From NCBI GenBank assembly GCA_030622955.1, contig JAUXFM010000012.1, positions 1 through 38,245 of the forward strand: DNA of 38,245 bases. The letters are read 5' to 3'. The number at the start of each line of letters is the position of its first letter. Positions within the stretch are counted from its first letter, which is position 1. Below, in pieces: positions 16,885-25,417 of this stretch. Origin of the DNA: Lentisphaerales bacterium. GTDB lineage: Bacteria > Verrucomicrobiota > Kiritimatiellia > JAUXFM01. Below the pieces are notes generated by a model. It made no database searches. It had not been told where the DNA came from and was given only the letters and a program-made list of their open reading frames with translations. Made by a program: the position numbers and the translations under genes.

Positions 16885-18381
16885 CTAGTGACTGTGTCCC
16901 GAGCATCCGCTATGGGCGGATTTGGTCAATTCAGATTTGAGATGAAACGCCCCGGACGAAACTACACTCTCACCAGCGCTCAGCCCTTCAAGTATTTCGA
17001 TCTTGTCACCGGTCCGCTCGCCAGGCTCTATCGACCTCAGCTCGTAGGCTTTGCCCTTTTTTACGAACACGCTTGGCTGATCGTCAACAAGTTGCACGCT
17101 ATCAAGCGGCACGATAAAAGCGTTTCTGCCCGATGGCGTGTGAATAGCAGCATCGACGAAGGTGCCGGGGCGGAACTGGCCATTACTATTGTCCAGGGTG
17201 ACCCTTGCTATGGCCGTGCGTGTTTCACGTTTGACCAGGGGTGAGATGAAATCTATGACTCCTTCTGTCTCTGAACCATCGGGTTGTTTGACCGATACTT
17301 TTAGTCCTTTGATCACTGATGCCATGTCGTCCTGGCTTACCAAGAGATCTACCCATACATCCGAGAGATCGGCGATTACCAACACTTCCGATGTTTCGTC
17401 GAGCGCTTCGCCCAGTACGACGTGCTTCTCGATTACGGTCCCGTTAAAGGGCGCCACAACACGCTGCAATGCAAAGTTCTCTTCAGCCTCGTTCTTCAGT
17501 TGTGGCAACTCATCCGGTCGAAGCCCGAAAGTGAGCAGGGTCTGTCTTGTGCTCCGGACCTGGATCTGGGCCTCTGCGAGAGATCCCTGTGCAGTCAGGT
17601 AATCCTGTTCTGATGAAACCTTCTTCTTGTAGAGCTGCTCCTCACGATTGGCAATTTCCTTTGCCAGGTTGAATCGTTCTTCCGACGTGAGATAAGCAGC
17701 TTTCGCTTCTGCTAGGTTACGGCTGGCGATTGATGCCAAGACTTGTCCTTTCTTTACCTTCTGGCCTAGTCGGACTGAGACATGTTGTACGATGCCGGCC
17801 GTTTGAGGCAGAACATGCGCAAGGTGATCCGAGTTGATCTTGATCTCACCAGGTACGCGGACGATCCTCGTGATCGATCCGAACTCAACAACCTTGGTAC
17901 TGATGCTGAATCGTGCGATTTGTGCGGCCGTCGGCAGTACCCGGCGGGTAACGGCTGTCGGGGTGGAATGTTCGTGTTCTGGTGTGCTCGGCTTACCATT
18001 GTCATGGTTACAGTTTGCATGATCGTGTATTTCCGTATTCTTAGCCGAACGCACTTCTTCATGCTTGCTCGGCTCAGTGTGATCATGATTAGCATGGCCT
18101 GTGATCTTGGCATTAGATGTTTCACGCGTCGTCGCTTCTACTTCCGGTTTGGAGTGATCATGCGTGCAGTTGGAGTGATCATGATCGTCCTTATCATTTG
18201 CGACGGCCGCAGAAAGGGCTTCATGTAATCGTTCGGGTTGCGGTTCTTTGCCGCCATCTACGTGGTCATGATCGTGGTCGGCGTGTTCTGCATGCGTCGC
18301 TTGTCCCATGCAGAAGGCCAGACATATAGTCAATGTCATGCATGTGAGGTCCGGCAATATTTGTTTCCTGTGTTTGTTCAT
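16885..18381 (-). CDS. czcB: RND efflux periplasmic adaptor, CzcB-like, with His-rich N-terminal region
   Basis: A 498-residue membrane fusion protein linking the RND pump to the outer-membrane channel. After a signal peptide (residues 1-31) comes an unusually long His/Asp-rich region to about residue 140 with repeated HDHD, HDHS and HANHDH clusters, likely metal-binding. The adaptor part follows: lipoyl-type PQTAGIVQHVSVRLGQKVKKGQVLASI, a coiled-coil hairpin (residues 220-285), and the beta-barrel (ADLSDVWVDLLVSQDD). The C-terminus ends SGCSGHSH, another likely metal site. AAGGAG precedes the start. It starts 3 bases after the channel gene stop. Confidence 0.92.
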   Translation of the reverse strand: MNKHRKQILPDLTCMTLTICLAFCMGQATHAEHADHDHDHVDGGKEPQPERLHEALSAAVANDKDDHDHSNCTHDHSKPEVEATTRETSNAKITGHANHDHTEPSKHEEVRSAKNTEIHDHANCNHDNGKPSTPEHEHSTPTAVTRRVLPTAAQIARFSISTKVVEFGSITRIVRVPGEIKINSDHLAHVLPQTAGIVQHVSVRLGQKVKKGQVLASIASRNLAEAKAAYLTSEERFNLAKEIANREEQLYKKKVSSEQDYLTAQGSLAEAQIQVRSTRQTLLTFGLRPDELPQLKNEAEENFALQRVVAPFNGTVIEKHVVLGEALDETSEVLVIADLSDVWVDLLVSQDDMASVIKGLKVSVKQPDGSETEGVIDFISPLVKRETRTAIARVTLDNSNGQFRPGTFVDAAIHTPSGRNAFIVPLDSVQLVDDQPSVFVKKGKAYELRSIEPGERTGDKIEILEGLSAGESVVSSGAFHLKSELTKSAHSGCSGHSH

Positions 18382-18384
18382 GAT

Positions 18385-19731
18385 CTATTCTCCTTCTTTC
18401 TTTTCTGGGGATATGTCGATATCAGATGCCGTCAATTGGTCCAGTTCAACGAGTGCAACGTGGTATTCGGCGAGGGCCTCGATCAACTGGCCATGTGCAT
18501 CGATCAAGCTACGCTGCGCATCAAGCATGTCGAGGAAATCAAGTTTACCCTGCCGGAATCCTTCATGCGCCGCTTCAAAGGCACGTTCCATGGCTGGGAG
18601 CACTCTGGAACGGAGAGCAAGTGCGCGCTTGTGGGCTAGTGTGAGTGTTTTGTGGGTGCGGCTAAGCTCGAGCATCAGTGCAGTCCTGGCATCGTTCTTT
18701 TCGGCCTCGACCTGCAGGATTTCCGCGTGGGCAGCTGCGATGCCGCCCTGATTTCGATCAAAGAGTGGCAGTGGCAGACCGATACCAAATGCAATTGAAT
18801 CTGTGCCGTCCTCTTCGAAGATCTGTAATGCTATGGTTGCCTCGAGGTCCGGGATAGCAGCAGCCTTTTCAGATGCCAGGGCAGCCTCGCGCTTCTCTTT
18901 CTCGAGAGTCCATCGTTGCCAGCGTGGGGTGGATCTCAATTTCTTGCTGACCGTGGAAAGGTCGGGAACGCTAGATGAGATATGGTCCAGGCTGCCCTTT
19001 ATGGCGGCGAATTGCGCGGAATCAGAACCCCACATTGCTGCGAGTTGATCGCGTGCAAGTTCAATCTTTGTCTCGGCATCCAGTTGCTCGATGCGTGCCA
19101 TTTCAAGTTCTGCTTCAGCCTTGACCATGTAGGAGGGCGGTTCCTTTCCTGCTCGGACCCGTTCATGGACAGCCCTGTTCGTCTTTTCTGCGAGCTTGAC
19201 AGCCGATTCTGAAAGTTCGACGCGGCGATATGCGGCTGCGAGTGCCGCAAAGCGCAGTCGTGTCTGGCCAAGTAGTTCCAGTTCAAGTGATGCCAAGTCC
19301 AGGCTGATCAGCTCCAGTTCTTTCTGTGCGGTGTTCGAGCGACGCCTTCGCTTGCCACCGAGTTCTATTATCTGGCCCAACGACACTTCGGTTTCTGAGA
19401 GATCGGCACCGGCACCATCACGGTTATATCCTGAAACGGCGATTTCCAATTCAGGATTGGGCAGATATCCAACCTGGCGTGCTCGCGCCTCGGCCGCACG
19501 ATACGCGCTCCTGGCTGCCGCCAGCCTGGGGCTATGTTCTGCTGTTAACTTCAGCACCTGCTCAAGATTCAGTGTCAGGTCTCTTGTTGCGGGAAGCGCT
19601 TGTTGTGACCTGACTTGTTGCGGTTGTGTCCGTGCCGACATTGATTCCGGACGGTTCGTTGCACAACCCGACAGGATCAGGCCTGTTGCCGCCAGGAACT
19701 CGCACAATGCTTTTGAAGTGCGGATGCACAT
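18385..19731 (-). CDS. czcC: TolC-family outer-membrane efflux channel, CzcC-like
   Basis: A 448-residue outer-membrane factor that forms the exit duct of the metal efflux complex. The N-terminus is a lipoprotein signal with lipobox LILSGC, so the mature protein is acylated at C23. Two OEP-type repeats follow, rich in Ala, Leu, Glu and Arg coiled coils; the segments YLPNPELEIAV (near 93-103) and FGIGLPLPLFDRNQGGIAAA are typical of CzcC/CusC. GGGAG precedes the start. It lies immediately upstream of the adaptor gene and about 117 bases downstream of the Cys-rich leader gene. Confidence 0.9.
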   Translation of the reverse strand: MCIRTSKALCEFLAATGLILSGCATNRPESMSARTQPQQVRSQQALPATRDLTLNLEQVLKLTAEHSPRLAAARSAYRAAEARARQVGYLPNPELEIAVSGYNRDGAGADLSETEVSLGQIIELGGKRRRRSNTAQKELELISLDLASLELELLGQTRLRFAALAAAYRRVELSESAVKLAEKTNRAVHERVRAGKEPPSYMVKAEAELEMARIEQLDAETKIELARDQLAAMWGSDSAQFAAIKGSLDHISSSVPDLSTVSKKLRSTPRWQRWTLEKEKREAALASEKAAAIPDLEATIALQIFEEDGTDSIAFGIGLPLPLFDRNQGGIAAAHAEILQVEAEKNDARTALMLELSRTHKTLTLAHKRALALRSRVLPAMERAFEAAHEGFRQGKLDFLDMLDAQRSLIDAHGQLIEALAEYHVALVELDQLTASDIDISPEKKEGE

Positions 19732-19848
19732 GTATTTATCTCCCTTACACTCGTACTCTCAGATTGCCCGCAGCTATACCGCGGGTGGATCAGTTACGGA
19801 TGGCGCGTTCACGGTCCCAGTGGTTTGAGACCCTGAGATAGCGGGAGA

Positions 19849-20253
19849 TCAAAGAAGGAGTACTTGTATGTATGGCGCAGCAAGGGCCCCGGTAACCGGG
19901 AGATCTGCCTTGCGGACGAGAAATGCATGTTCCATTACTATGCTGCAGGCTGGTGCCGGGCTATCAAGCGAGAGCGCCATTATGAGCGCGTTTCTGCTGT
20001 AGCGCGGTAGCGTTGTCCTGTCAAGCACGCCCATTTGTGTGTCCAGGTGCAGCACTTTGCAGGTACATGTACATGGGTTTTCCGGCTGGGTGGCACAGCC
20101 ATGGCATGGACAGGATCCGGGTTCCGCATGCTCTGAAGTTCCTGCAATTTGGTGGTGCAGATGCAGGCAGAGATGGCCTGTGACCAGTGTGATGGTCGCA
20201 AACATTGCCACTGCAAGCAGCATGACAAAGCACTTGATCAGGTTCTTGTTCAT
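19849..20253 (-). CDS. Cys/His-rich exported or membrane-anchored protein, possible metal sensor or carrier
   Basis: A 134-residue protein with an N-terminal hydrophobic segment (FVMLLAVAMFATITLVTG) then HLCLHLHHQ, a CPCHGC cluster and CTCTC, in all about eight cysteines and several histidines in residues 27-66. The rest carries no motif I know. Its place at the head of the metal-efflux genes on the same strand suggests a periplasmic metal-binding role, but that is inference. The ribosome site before the ATG is weak, and the start could be further in. Confidence 0.65.
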   Translation of the reverse strand: MNKNLIKCFVMLLAVAMFATITLVTGHLCLHLHHQIAGTSEHAEPGSCPCHGCATQPENPCTCTCKVLHLDTQMGVLDRTTLPRYSRNALIMALSLDSPAPACSIVMEHAFLVRKADLPVTGALAAPYIQVLLL

Positions 20254-20377
20254 ATGCAGATAATGATATCAGAAAGAGGAGGCGAGGGCAAGCGCCTTTC
20301 GAAGTGCTTCGGTGGAGCTGGTCTCTGCGGATCGTTCTTGTGTTGTCTCATGGCCTTGGTAGGATCTTGGTATTCCT

Positions 20378-20590
20378 ATGAAGAAACAGAAGAAGCTCAA
20401 GAAATTACGTATGCGGCATGTAACCTTCATAAAGCTTGCCAACAGGAAGGGATATGCCGTTATAGCGAAGAACAACCTCTGTGAAGGGCGCACCGTCTAC
20501 CAGGCCTACAGCAGGCTGGTGAAAGCGTGCGAGCGGAACGGCTATGAGTTGCCGCTCAAGACGGCAGGTGCGCTTCCGAGCCCCAGGTAG
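20378..20590 (+). CDS. Small basic hypothetical protein
   Basis: A 70-residue Lys/Arg-rich protein: KKQKKLKKLRMRHVTFIKL then GYAVIAKNNLCEGRTVYQAYSRLVKACERNGYELPL, which has the regular helix spacing of a real folded protein. AGGA lies 12 bases before the ATG, longer than ideal. No family identified. It is flanked by the Cys-rich gene (divergent) and the glyA remnant. Confidence 0.5.
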   Translation: MKKQKKLKKLRMRHVTFIKLANRKGYAVIAKNNLCEGRTVYQAYSRLVKACERNGYELPLKTAGALPSPR

Positions 20591-20596
20591 CATCCG

Positions 20597-20920
20597 CTAC
20601 ATGTGGTAGCTTCGCTGGTATAGTGTGAAGACCTGGCACAGGTCCTGGACCTGTCTGGTCACTGCCTGCTGTTCTCTTTCGTCTTCCGGTGCAGATAGAG
20701 CCTGGTGGATCCTGGAATCCGGTACCATCGCCTCCTTCAATGCGATTGCCTTGGCAGTGATCACATGCATGAGCGATCCGCCCTGCATGCAGGGGAAGAC
20801 CTGTGAGTTGATCTTTGCGGCATGCTCCTTGCGGCAGAAGATGATGTCACCATGTGGACCACGCATGGTCTTGTGGGTAGTTGCCGTAACGACGTCACAA
20901 TAAGGAAAAGGGTCCGGATG
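20597..20920 (-). pseudogene. glyA: glyA (serine hydroxymethyltransferase) remnant
   Basis: The minus strand between about 20720 and 20920 reads [65 protein letters not shown], which is the central part of serine hydroxymethyltransferase including the pyridoxal-phosphate lysine motif TTTHKT. An in-frame TAG falls just before this stretch and no glyA-like sequence continues upstream; downstream likeness ends near KEAM, though the frame stays open to 20597. Only about 65 of 420 residues remain, so it is inactive debris. The functional glyA must be elsewhere. Confidence 0.8.
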
Positions 20921-21055
20921 CAGCTAGCCTCGTTGATTCGGGTTGCATTATCCAGAGCTAACTGGCTGGTAGTCGAATTGGCAGGATTCTTTGCAAGAAA
21001 TGGATTGATGTCCGCCGGGGAACGGCTATCTTCTTTTAGCAAGAAGGTGAATTGC

Positions 21056-21388
21056 ATGAATTTCATGGTGGACATATTGTGCGGCTTGTCGAATTTCATG
21101 AAGCCGCATTTTGTGACGATTGGAGTGGCGCTGACGGCAACGGTTCTGATCCTTTATGGGAACGATATCAACCGCGCAGTGAAAACGGTGTTGCGGCGAT
21201 GGCATTTCATGCCACGGGTATTGCTCTTTGTGGCAATCTGCAGTTTTGGCTATGGCGGAGCCACGATCCTCGGTGGGACCCTGTTTTATAACATCATTCG
21301 CCAGCTTAGCCCGGCATATCAATCGCCGATCATTATGCTGCTCTTTATCGGTGTGGGGATCCTTGCAGAGCGCAAGAATCATGTCTAG
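21056..21388 (+). CDS. DUF3392 family membrane protein
   Basis: A 110-residue inner-membrane protein. The pattern FMKPHFVTIGVALTATVLILYGNDINRAVK, then HFMPRVLLFVAICSFGYGGATILGG and a final PIIMLLFIGVGILAERKNHV, matches DUF3392, with about three membrane helices. ATG 21056 is preceded by AAGGTG; the frame is open upstream to 20822 but that part overlaps the glyA remnant and looks non-coding. Function unknown. Confidence 0.8.
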   Translation: MNFMVDILCGLSNFMKPHFVTIGVALTATVLILYGNDINRAVKTVLRRWHFMPRVLLFVAICSFGYGGATILGGTLFYNIIRQLSPAYQSPIIMLLFIGVGILAERKNHV

Positions 21389-21433
21389 CCAGCAATTGAA
21401 TGAGAAACGCCGAATGTCGTACAATATGCAGCA

Positions 21434-21841
21434 CTAGTTTGCGGTACGGATCTTGAGCGCTTCCACCAGGGTGTCTGGCTCGACGGGTTTTCGCAATATG
21501 CAGTGGGAGGGGTTCTCTGCTACGACGTTCTCCAGGGAATGTGGCGGATCATAGCCAGTGCAAAAAATGAAACTGGGCGATTCTGTGTTGCCCTCTTTGC
21601 ACATCTCGCGGATCCTGTGGAACGCTTCCTCGCCATCGATGACCGGCATTCGGACATCCATCACGATGGTTCCGAAATGTACGTCACGAAATGCTTCTAT
21701 GACCTCGGCACCATTCACGGCAACGTCTACTCTGCAATCTGGTAGATCACAGGATAGGACAAGCTGGAACATCTCGCGGATCTCAGCATCATCATCTGCG
21801 ACGAGTATACGATGCTTCCTTGATGGTTTCAGTTCAGCCAT
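21434..21841 (-). CDS. Single-domain response regulator (receiver only)
   Basis: A 135-residue CheY-like receiver without an output domain. The acidic pocket D16-D18 (VADDD), the phosphoacceptor D62 in IVMDVRMPVIDG, T95 in FCTGYD and K118 in LRKPVEP are all present, so it should be phosphorylated. No histidine kinase is nearby, so it is an orphan. AAGGTG precedes the ATG. Confidence 0.88.
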   Translation of the reverse strand: MAELKPSRKHRILVADDDAEIREMFQLVLSCDLPDCRVDVAVNGAEVIEAFRDVHFGTIVMDVRMPVIDGEEAFHRIREMCKEGNTESPSFIFCTGYDPPHSLENVVAENPSHCILRKPVEPDTLVEALKIRTAN

Positions 21842-22029
21842 AAGTCACCTTCGCTTCACTGGTGCAAATATATTACCATTTCGACAGAAGTTTCGCAAGC
21901 TGGAGGAATGTGTGAGCTTGGTGGGATCGAGCGCGGTTGATCGAAGGCCCCGAGCGTGAGGTTGGTGACATTGCGGGCCTGTCGGCTTGACTGATGAGCT
22001 GCGACGTGGTGAATTGGTGAGGGGACCAA

Positions 22030-22998
22030 ATGGCCAAGTTTAAACCGCAATATAGAAGACTGCTCTTTATCGACAGGAAGATAAGAGAGGGGAACTACCC
22101 CAATTGCCGGTCGCTGGGAGAGGAATGGGAGGTTAGCCCCAAGACCATCCAGCGAGACATTGATTATATCAGGTATGAACTGGATGCGCCGGTAGAGTAT
22201 GACTCAGCACGCCACGGCTATTGTTACACGGAAGAGAGCTACAGGCTGCCGGCAATGAATATCAGCGAAAGCGACCTGTTCGCTGTTTGTATTGCCGAGC
22301 GGGCGCTCAAGCAGTTCGAGGACACGCCGTTGTATGACAAGCTTGTTTCCGTGTTCGGTAAGATTGAGAATGCCCTGCCGGACAAGTTGAGCATTCATCC
22401 TGCCTGGGTCGATAACAGGATTTTCTTCTTCCCCGAGCCCAGTACGACGATCAATCCAGGTGTTTGGGAGATAGTGGCCACGGCGCTGAGGGACAACAGG
22501 CGACTGCGGATTACCTATCGAGGTCCCGGCAAGAAGAAGGCAGCCGACCGTGATGTGGAGCCGTATCACCTCGTGAACTTCAAAGGCGAATGGTATCTCA
22601 GCAGTTTCTGTTGCAGCAAGCAGGCCATTCGTACGTTCGCCGTGTCCAGGATCGTTGGAGCCAGGGCACTGAGCGAGAGCTTTGTAATGCCCGAGAAATT
22701 CGACCGGGAGAAGATGTTCGGTGACCAGTTCGGGATCATATGGAAGGAAGAGAGCTACAAGGTGCGAATCCGGTTTGATGTGAATGTGGCGCCGTACATT
22801 GTTGAGCGCGACTGGCATCCGCAGCAGAAGATCGTGAAGCGAAAGGATGGGAGTATTGTCCTTGAGTTTGTTACGAACCATATCTCCGAGGTGAAGAAAT
22901 GGGTTCTGTCATGGGGTCCTGGTGCACGCGTACTAGCCCCCCCATTCCTTGTTGAGGCCATTACGTCTGACCTCGCGCACGCGCTGAACATGTACTAG
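22030..22998 (+). CDS. WYL-domain transcriptional regulator
   Basis: A 322-residue regulator. The N-terminus is a DeoR-type helix-turn-helix (NCRSLGEEWEVSPKTIQRDIDYIR, 25-48), the middle carries a WYL domain with GEWYLSSFCC (W188-Y189-L190) and RTFAVSRI (R201, R207), and the C-terminus is the WCX extension. WYL domains bind nucleic acids or nucleotides and often control genes for phage defence or DNA repair; no such genes are next to it. GTGAGGGGACC precedes the ATG. Confidence 0.9.
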   Translation: MAKFKPQYRRLLFIDRKIREGNYPNCRSLGEEWEVSPKTIQRDIDYIRYELDAPVEYDSARHGYCYTEESYRLPAMNISESDLFAVCIAERALKQFEDTPLYDKLVSVFGKIENALPDKLSIHPAWVDNRIFFFPEPSTTINPGVWEIVATALRDNRRLRITYRGPGKKKAADRDVEPYHLVNFKGEWYLSSFCCSKQAIRTFAVSRIVGARALSESFVMPEKFDREKMFGDQFGIIWKEESYKVRIRFDVNVAPYIVERDWHPQQKIVKRKDGSIVLEFVTNHISEVKKWVLSWGPGARVLAPPFLVEAITSDLAHALNMY

Positions 22999-23395
22999 CC
23001 ATTGCACGGGTCCACGACTAAGAATATCTTGTGTTTGGTGAGTTCTCAGGAATGGGACATATGAAGAGCGCCTTGGGCTTGTATCCCGGCGCATCATGTG
23101 GTTGCATGCGCAATGTGGGGGAATGTGGGGGAAGGGGCGGTGGGAGACACGCTCTTCTTGCTTCGATGTTGGGCGTTCAGCGCTGGACATTCTCATGTCC
23201 CGCATTTCTGTATTCAGGTTTCAGTCCTCAACGTGCAGTTCATTGAACATTGGGCATTCTGCGCCCTCTTCTCCCCGGAACCGCTTCAGTGGGCTAAACT
23301 GTTACACTTTTTCTCGCTTTTCTCAGGCATGGGACACTATATGTCCCACCCTCTCTGTCATGATGGCTGCGTTAACAGAATGGAGAAGGATGATT
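22999..23395. other. Intergenic region without a supported gene
   Basis: About 400 bases between the WYL gene and a small membrane ORF. Two open frames here are not protein-like. A short inverted repeat GGGACA-CTATA-TGTCCC lies near 23330-23347. The stretch near 23030-23080 (TGGGACATATGAAGAGCG) is loosely similar to 27950-27975, suggesting a degenerate family of intergenic repeats. Confidence 0.4.
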
Positions 23396-23524
23396 ATGGA
23401 GAGCATAGGTTTATTAGCATTGGTCGCTGCACTGGGAATTGCAATCTGGATGAGAAGAGTCCAGGCACGTGCGCGAGAGGAAAGTGAACGGCGTTTGCCG
23501 ATACGCGATCTGTTGTGGCGTTGA
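23396..23524 (+). CDS. Very small single-pass membrane protein
   Basis: A 42-residue ORF: ESIGLLALVAALGIAIWM forms one membrane helix (residues 2-19), followed by a basic/acidic tail RRVQARAREESERR. GGAGAAGG sits just before the ATG at a good distance. Size, topology and positive-inside tail are those of small membrane proteins, but no homologue is known to me and chance cannot be excluded. Confidence 0.5.
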   Translation: MESIGLLALVAALGIAIWMRRVQARAREESERRLPIRDLLWR

Positions 23525-23591
23525 CCCGGATTTAGTGAGGAGTAGTTGTGGCGCTGCTCGTTCTTTAGTTGTTGGGCGGAGATCCGCAATC

Positions 23592-24836
23592 TCAGAGGGT
23601 CTTGGTTTTCTGGAAGTGCGTTACAGACTCGAAATGCGCTGTCCTCGGGAACATATCGAATACCTGCGAGCTTGTGATTTCGTACCCGCTCTGAAGCAAT
23701 ACCTTTGCATCACGCGTCATTGTGTCTGCGGCACATGACACGTAGATAAGATTGGCCGGCTTTGCATCGGTCAATGCGTCGAGCACGTTTGCTTCAATTC
23801 CACGGCGTGGCGGATCGAGCACAACGGCGAGTTGGTCCGGTTTCACCTCTGCCAGGCCCGGGGCCAATTCCTTCGATGCCAGGCCGGAAATGAAAACAAC
23901 ATTATCCATCGTGCGCCTTGCGGCATTGCGTTTGGCTGCAGCTATTGCATGGCGATCGGAATCGATCCCGAGAACATGCTGAATGCCTGCATCGGCACAT
24001 GCTATCGCGAAGATCCCAGCGCCGCAGTAGAGATCGATAAGCGCGGTTGCGGCAGTACTGTTTGCCAGTTCTGTCACATGCCGTATCACCTCATCCATGA
24101 CAGGAAGGTTAACCTGGAAGAAGCTGGTCGTAGGAGTGAAGAATTCACCGAAAGCGCTGGTCTCCACAAGGTTATTTCTCTCCGTGCTGACGTAAGTGGG
24201 TGCGCCGTGTCGGGTCTTGCTGACCCAGAAACAACATCCCGATTTTTCCGCATGACGCAGGTTGACCGTTCCACGCGGGGCGAGGGTGTTGAGGAACGCA
24301 CCATCCTCTTTCAGTTCCTTGAGTTTCTCGTTTATCGGGTCCATTGCTAGAGGACAATGATCAATATCACGGATTGTCCTGTTGTCAGATCCGAAATAGC
24401 CCACCGCTCGCCGTTCATCATTCACCTCGGCATGGAGCGTTATTCTGTTGCGGTAGCCAAGATGCTCGGGGGAGGCTACAGGCGATCCGCAGATTGAGGG
24501 ATCAACCTTGCAGTTATGTTCGAGGAAGCTGATGAGTTGTTGTGATTTGAGCTGGATCTCTTCTTCATATTGTACGTGTTGGTAGTTGCAGCCTGGACAG
24601 GTGCCTGCTAGAGGGCAGGCCGGTTCGATTCGTGCCGATGCCGGTTCTATGATCTCAATCAGCTCGGCCTCGGCGAATTTCTTGCGCCTTCTGATGATAC
24701 GTGCTCTTACTGTTTCTCCGGGAAGAACACCTGGCACGAACAGCACCATGCCATCGAGGCGTGCAAGGCCGCGCCCGAGATACACAATTTGTTCAATCTT
24801 GAGTTCTACTGTATTTGCTTCAGGGTCATTCTTCAT
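23592..24836 (-). CDS. 23S rRNA (uracil-5-)-methyltransferase, RlmD-like
   Basis: A 414-residue SAM-dependent RNA m5U methyltransferase of the RumA/RlmD group. It has a TRAM domain (residues 8-62), the four-cysteine iron-sulfur ligands C74, C80, C83 and C161, SAM motif DLYCGAGIFAI (268-278), DPPRRG (341-346), the catalytic C368 in YVSCAADTMTRD and the base E403 in HFESV. The whole domain set is present and full length. Exact rRNA position (U1939 or U747) is not certain. It overlaps the small membrane gene upstream by 11 bases. Confidence 0.9.
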   Translation of the reverse strand: MKNDPEANTVELKIEQIVYLGRGLARLDGMVLFVPGVLPGETVRARIIRRRKKFAEAELIEIIEPASARIEPACPLAGTCPGCNYQHVQYEEEIQLKSQQLISFLEHNCKVDPSICGSPVASPEHLGYRNRITLHAEVNDERRAVGYFGSDNRTIRDIDHCPLAMDPINEKLKELKEDGAFLNTLAPRGTVNLRHAEKSGCCFWVSKTRHGAPTYVSTERNNLVETSAFGEFFTPTTSFFQVNLPVMDEVIRHVTELANSTAATALIDLYCGAGIFAIACADAGIQHVLGIDSDRHAIAAAKRNAARRTMDNVVFISGLASKELAPGLAEVKPDQLAVVLDPPRRGIEANVLDALTDAKPANLIYVSCAADTMTRDAKVLLQSGYEITSSQVFDMFPRTAHFESVTHFQKTKTL

Positions 24837-25014
24837 TCGTGGCCGCCTTACGTGTTGCTTGAATTGCTATCACAATGAATCCACCGGCGAGCATGCAGAA
24901 GCTTGTCGCCGATTTCCATCTTGTCGCGTAGATGATGCAGGCTGCGAGCAGTAGCAGTGTCGGGCTCAGATTCGCAACGCCAGTCCCCATAATCATCAGC
25001 ATGTTGCCGGACAT
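24826..25014 (-). CDS. Small two-helix membrane protein
   Basis: A 62-residue protein with two hydrophobic helices (about LSPTLLLLAACIIYA and SFCMLAGGFIVIAIQA) linked by a short polar turn. ATG 25014 follows AAGGAG at about 9 bases. It overlaps the RlmD-like gene start by 11 bases and starts one base after the preceding small gene's stop, so the three appear to form one transcript. Family unknown. Confidence 0.62.
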   Translation of the reverse strand: MSGNMLMIMGTGVANLSPTLLLLAACIIYATRWKSATSFCMLAGGFIVIAIQATRKAATNEE

Positions 25015-25015
25015 T

Positions 25016-25231
25016 CTACGGCTCCTTCTCAACGTTTGGCTTGATGAGGTCAGGCAATCCCGTAGTGCGAAGCGGGTCAGTCGATATCGCAGTGGCTTGA
25101 GAGCCCAGGGCAACAGTGTCGTCTGCCGCGATTGTTGCCTTCAATCTGATGGGCGATGATGATGGTCTTGGCGCACCTTTTCGTGCCGGTCTATCGGGTG
25201 CTGTTTGTTGTCGTGAAGTGTTTTTGTCCAT
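25016..25231 (-). CDS. Small polar hypothetical protein
   Basis: A 71-residue, Pro/Ser/Arg-rich protein without membrane helices. The ATG at 25231 follows GAGG. Its stop is one base from the start of the next gene and contains that gene's ribosome site, the best argument that it is real. An overlapping plus-strand ORF is equally open, so this call is uncertain. Confidence 0.42.
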   Translation of the reverse strand: MDKNTSRQQTAPDRPARKGAPRPSSSPIRLKATIAADDTVALGSQATAISTDPLRTTGLPDLIKPNVEKEP

Positions 25232-25417
25232 GCTGATCATCCTCGACGTTGGCTATGCCATCTGGAACTTGTTCAAGAAGATTGCGGAGGACTTGAATAA
25301 TATCAAGAAATGTCTTGAAAAATATTGATGTTGTTTACCAATGTGGCTTTGCGGGGAAGCATGGTGCTGTGGACTGTTTTGGTTTGCCTGATCCTTTAAA
25401 TAGGCGCTGGACACCCA

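Noticed and set aside
23096-23487. Overlapping long ORFs after the WYL gene
   Set aside because: Composition is not protein-like and no ribosome sites precede them.
25116-25328. Plus-strand ORF ending in an amphipathic helix (AIWNLFKKIAEDLNNIKKC)
   Set aside because: It overlaps the minus-strand small genes, which have better ribosome sites and coupling; could still be real.
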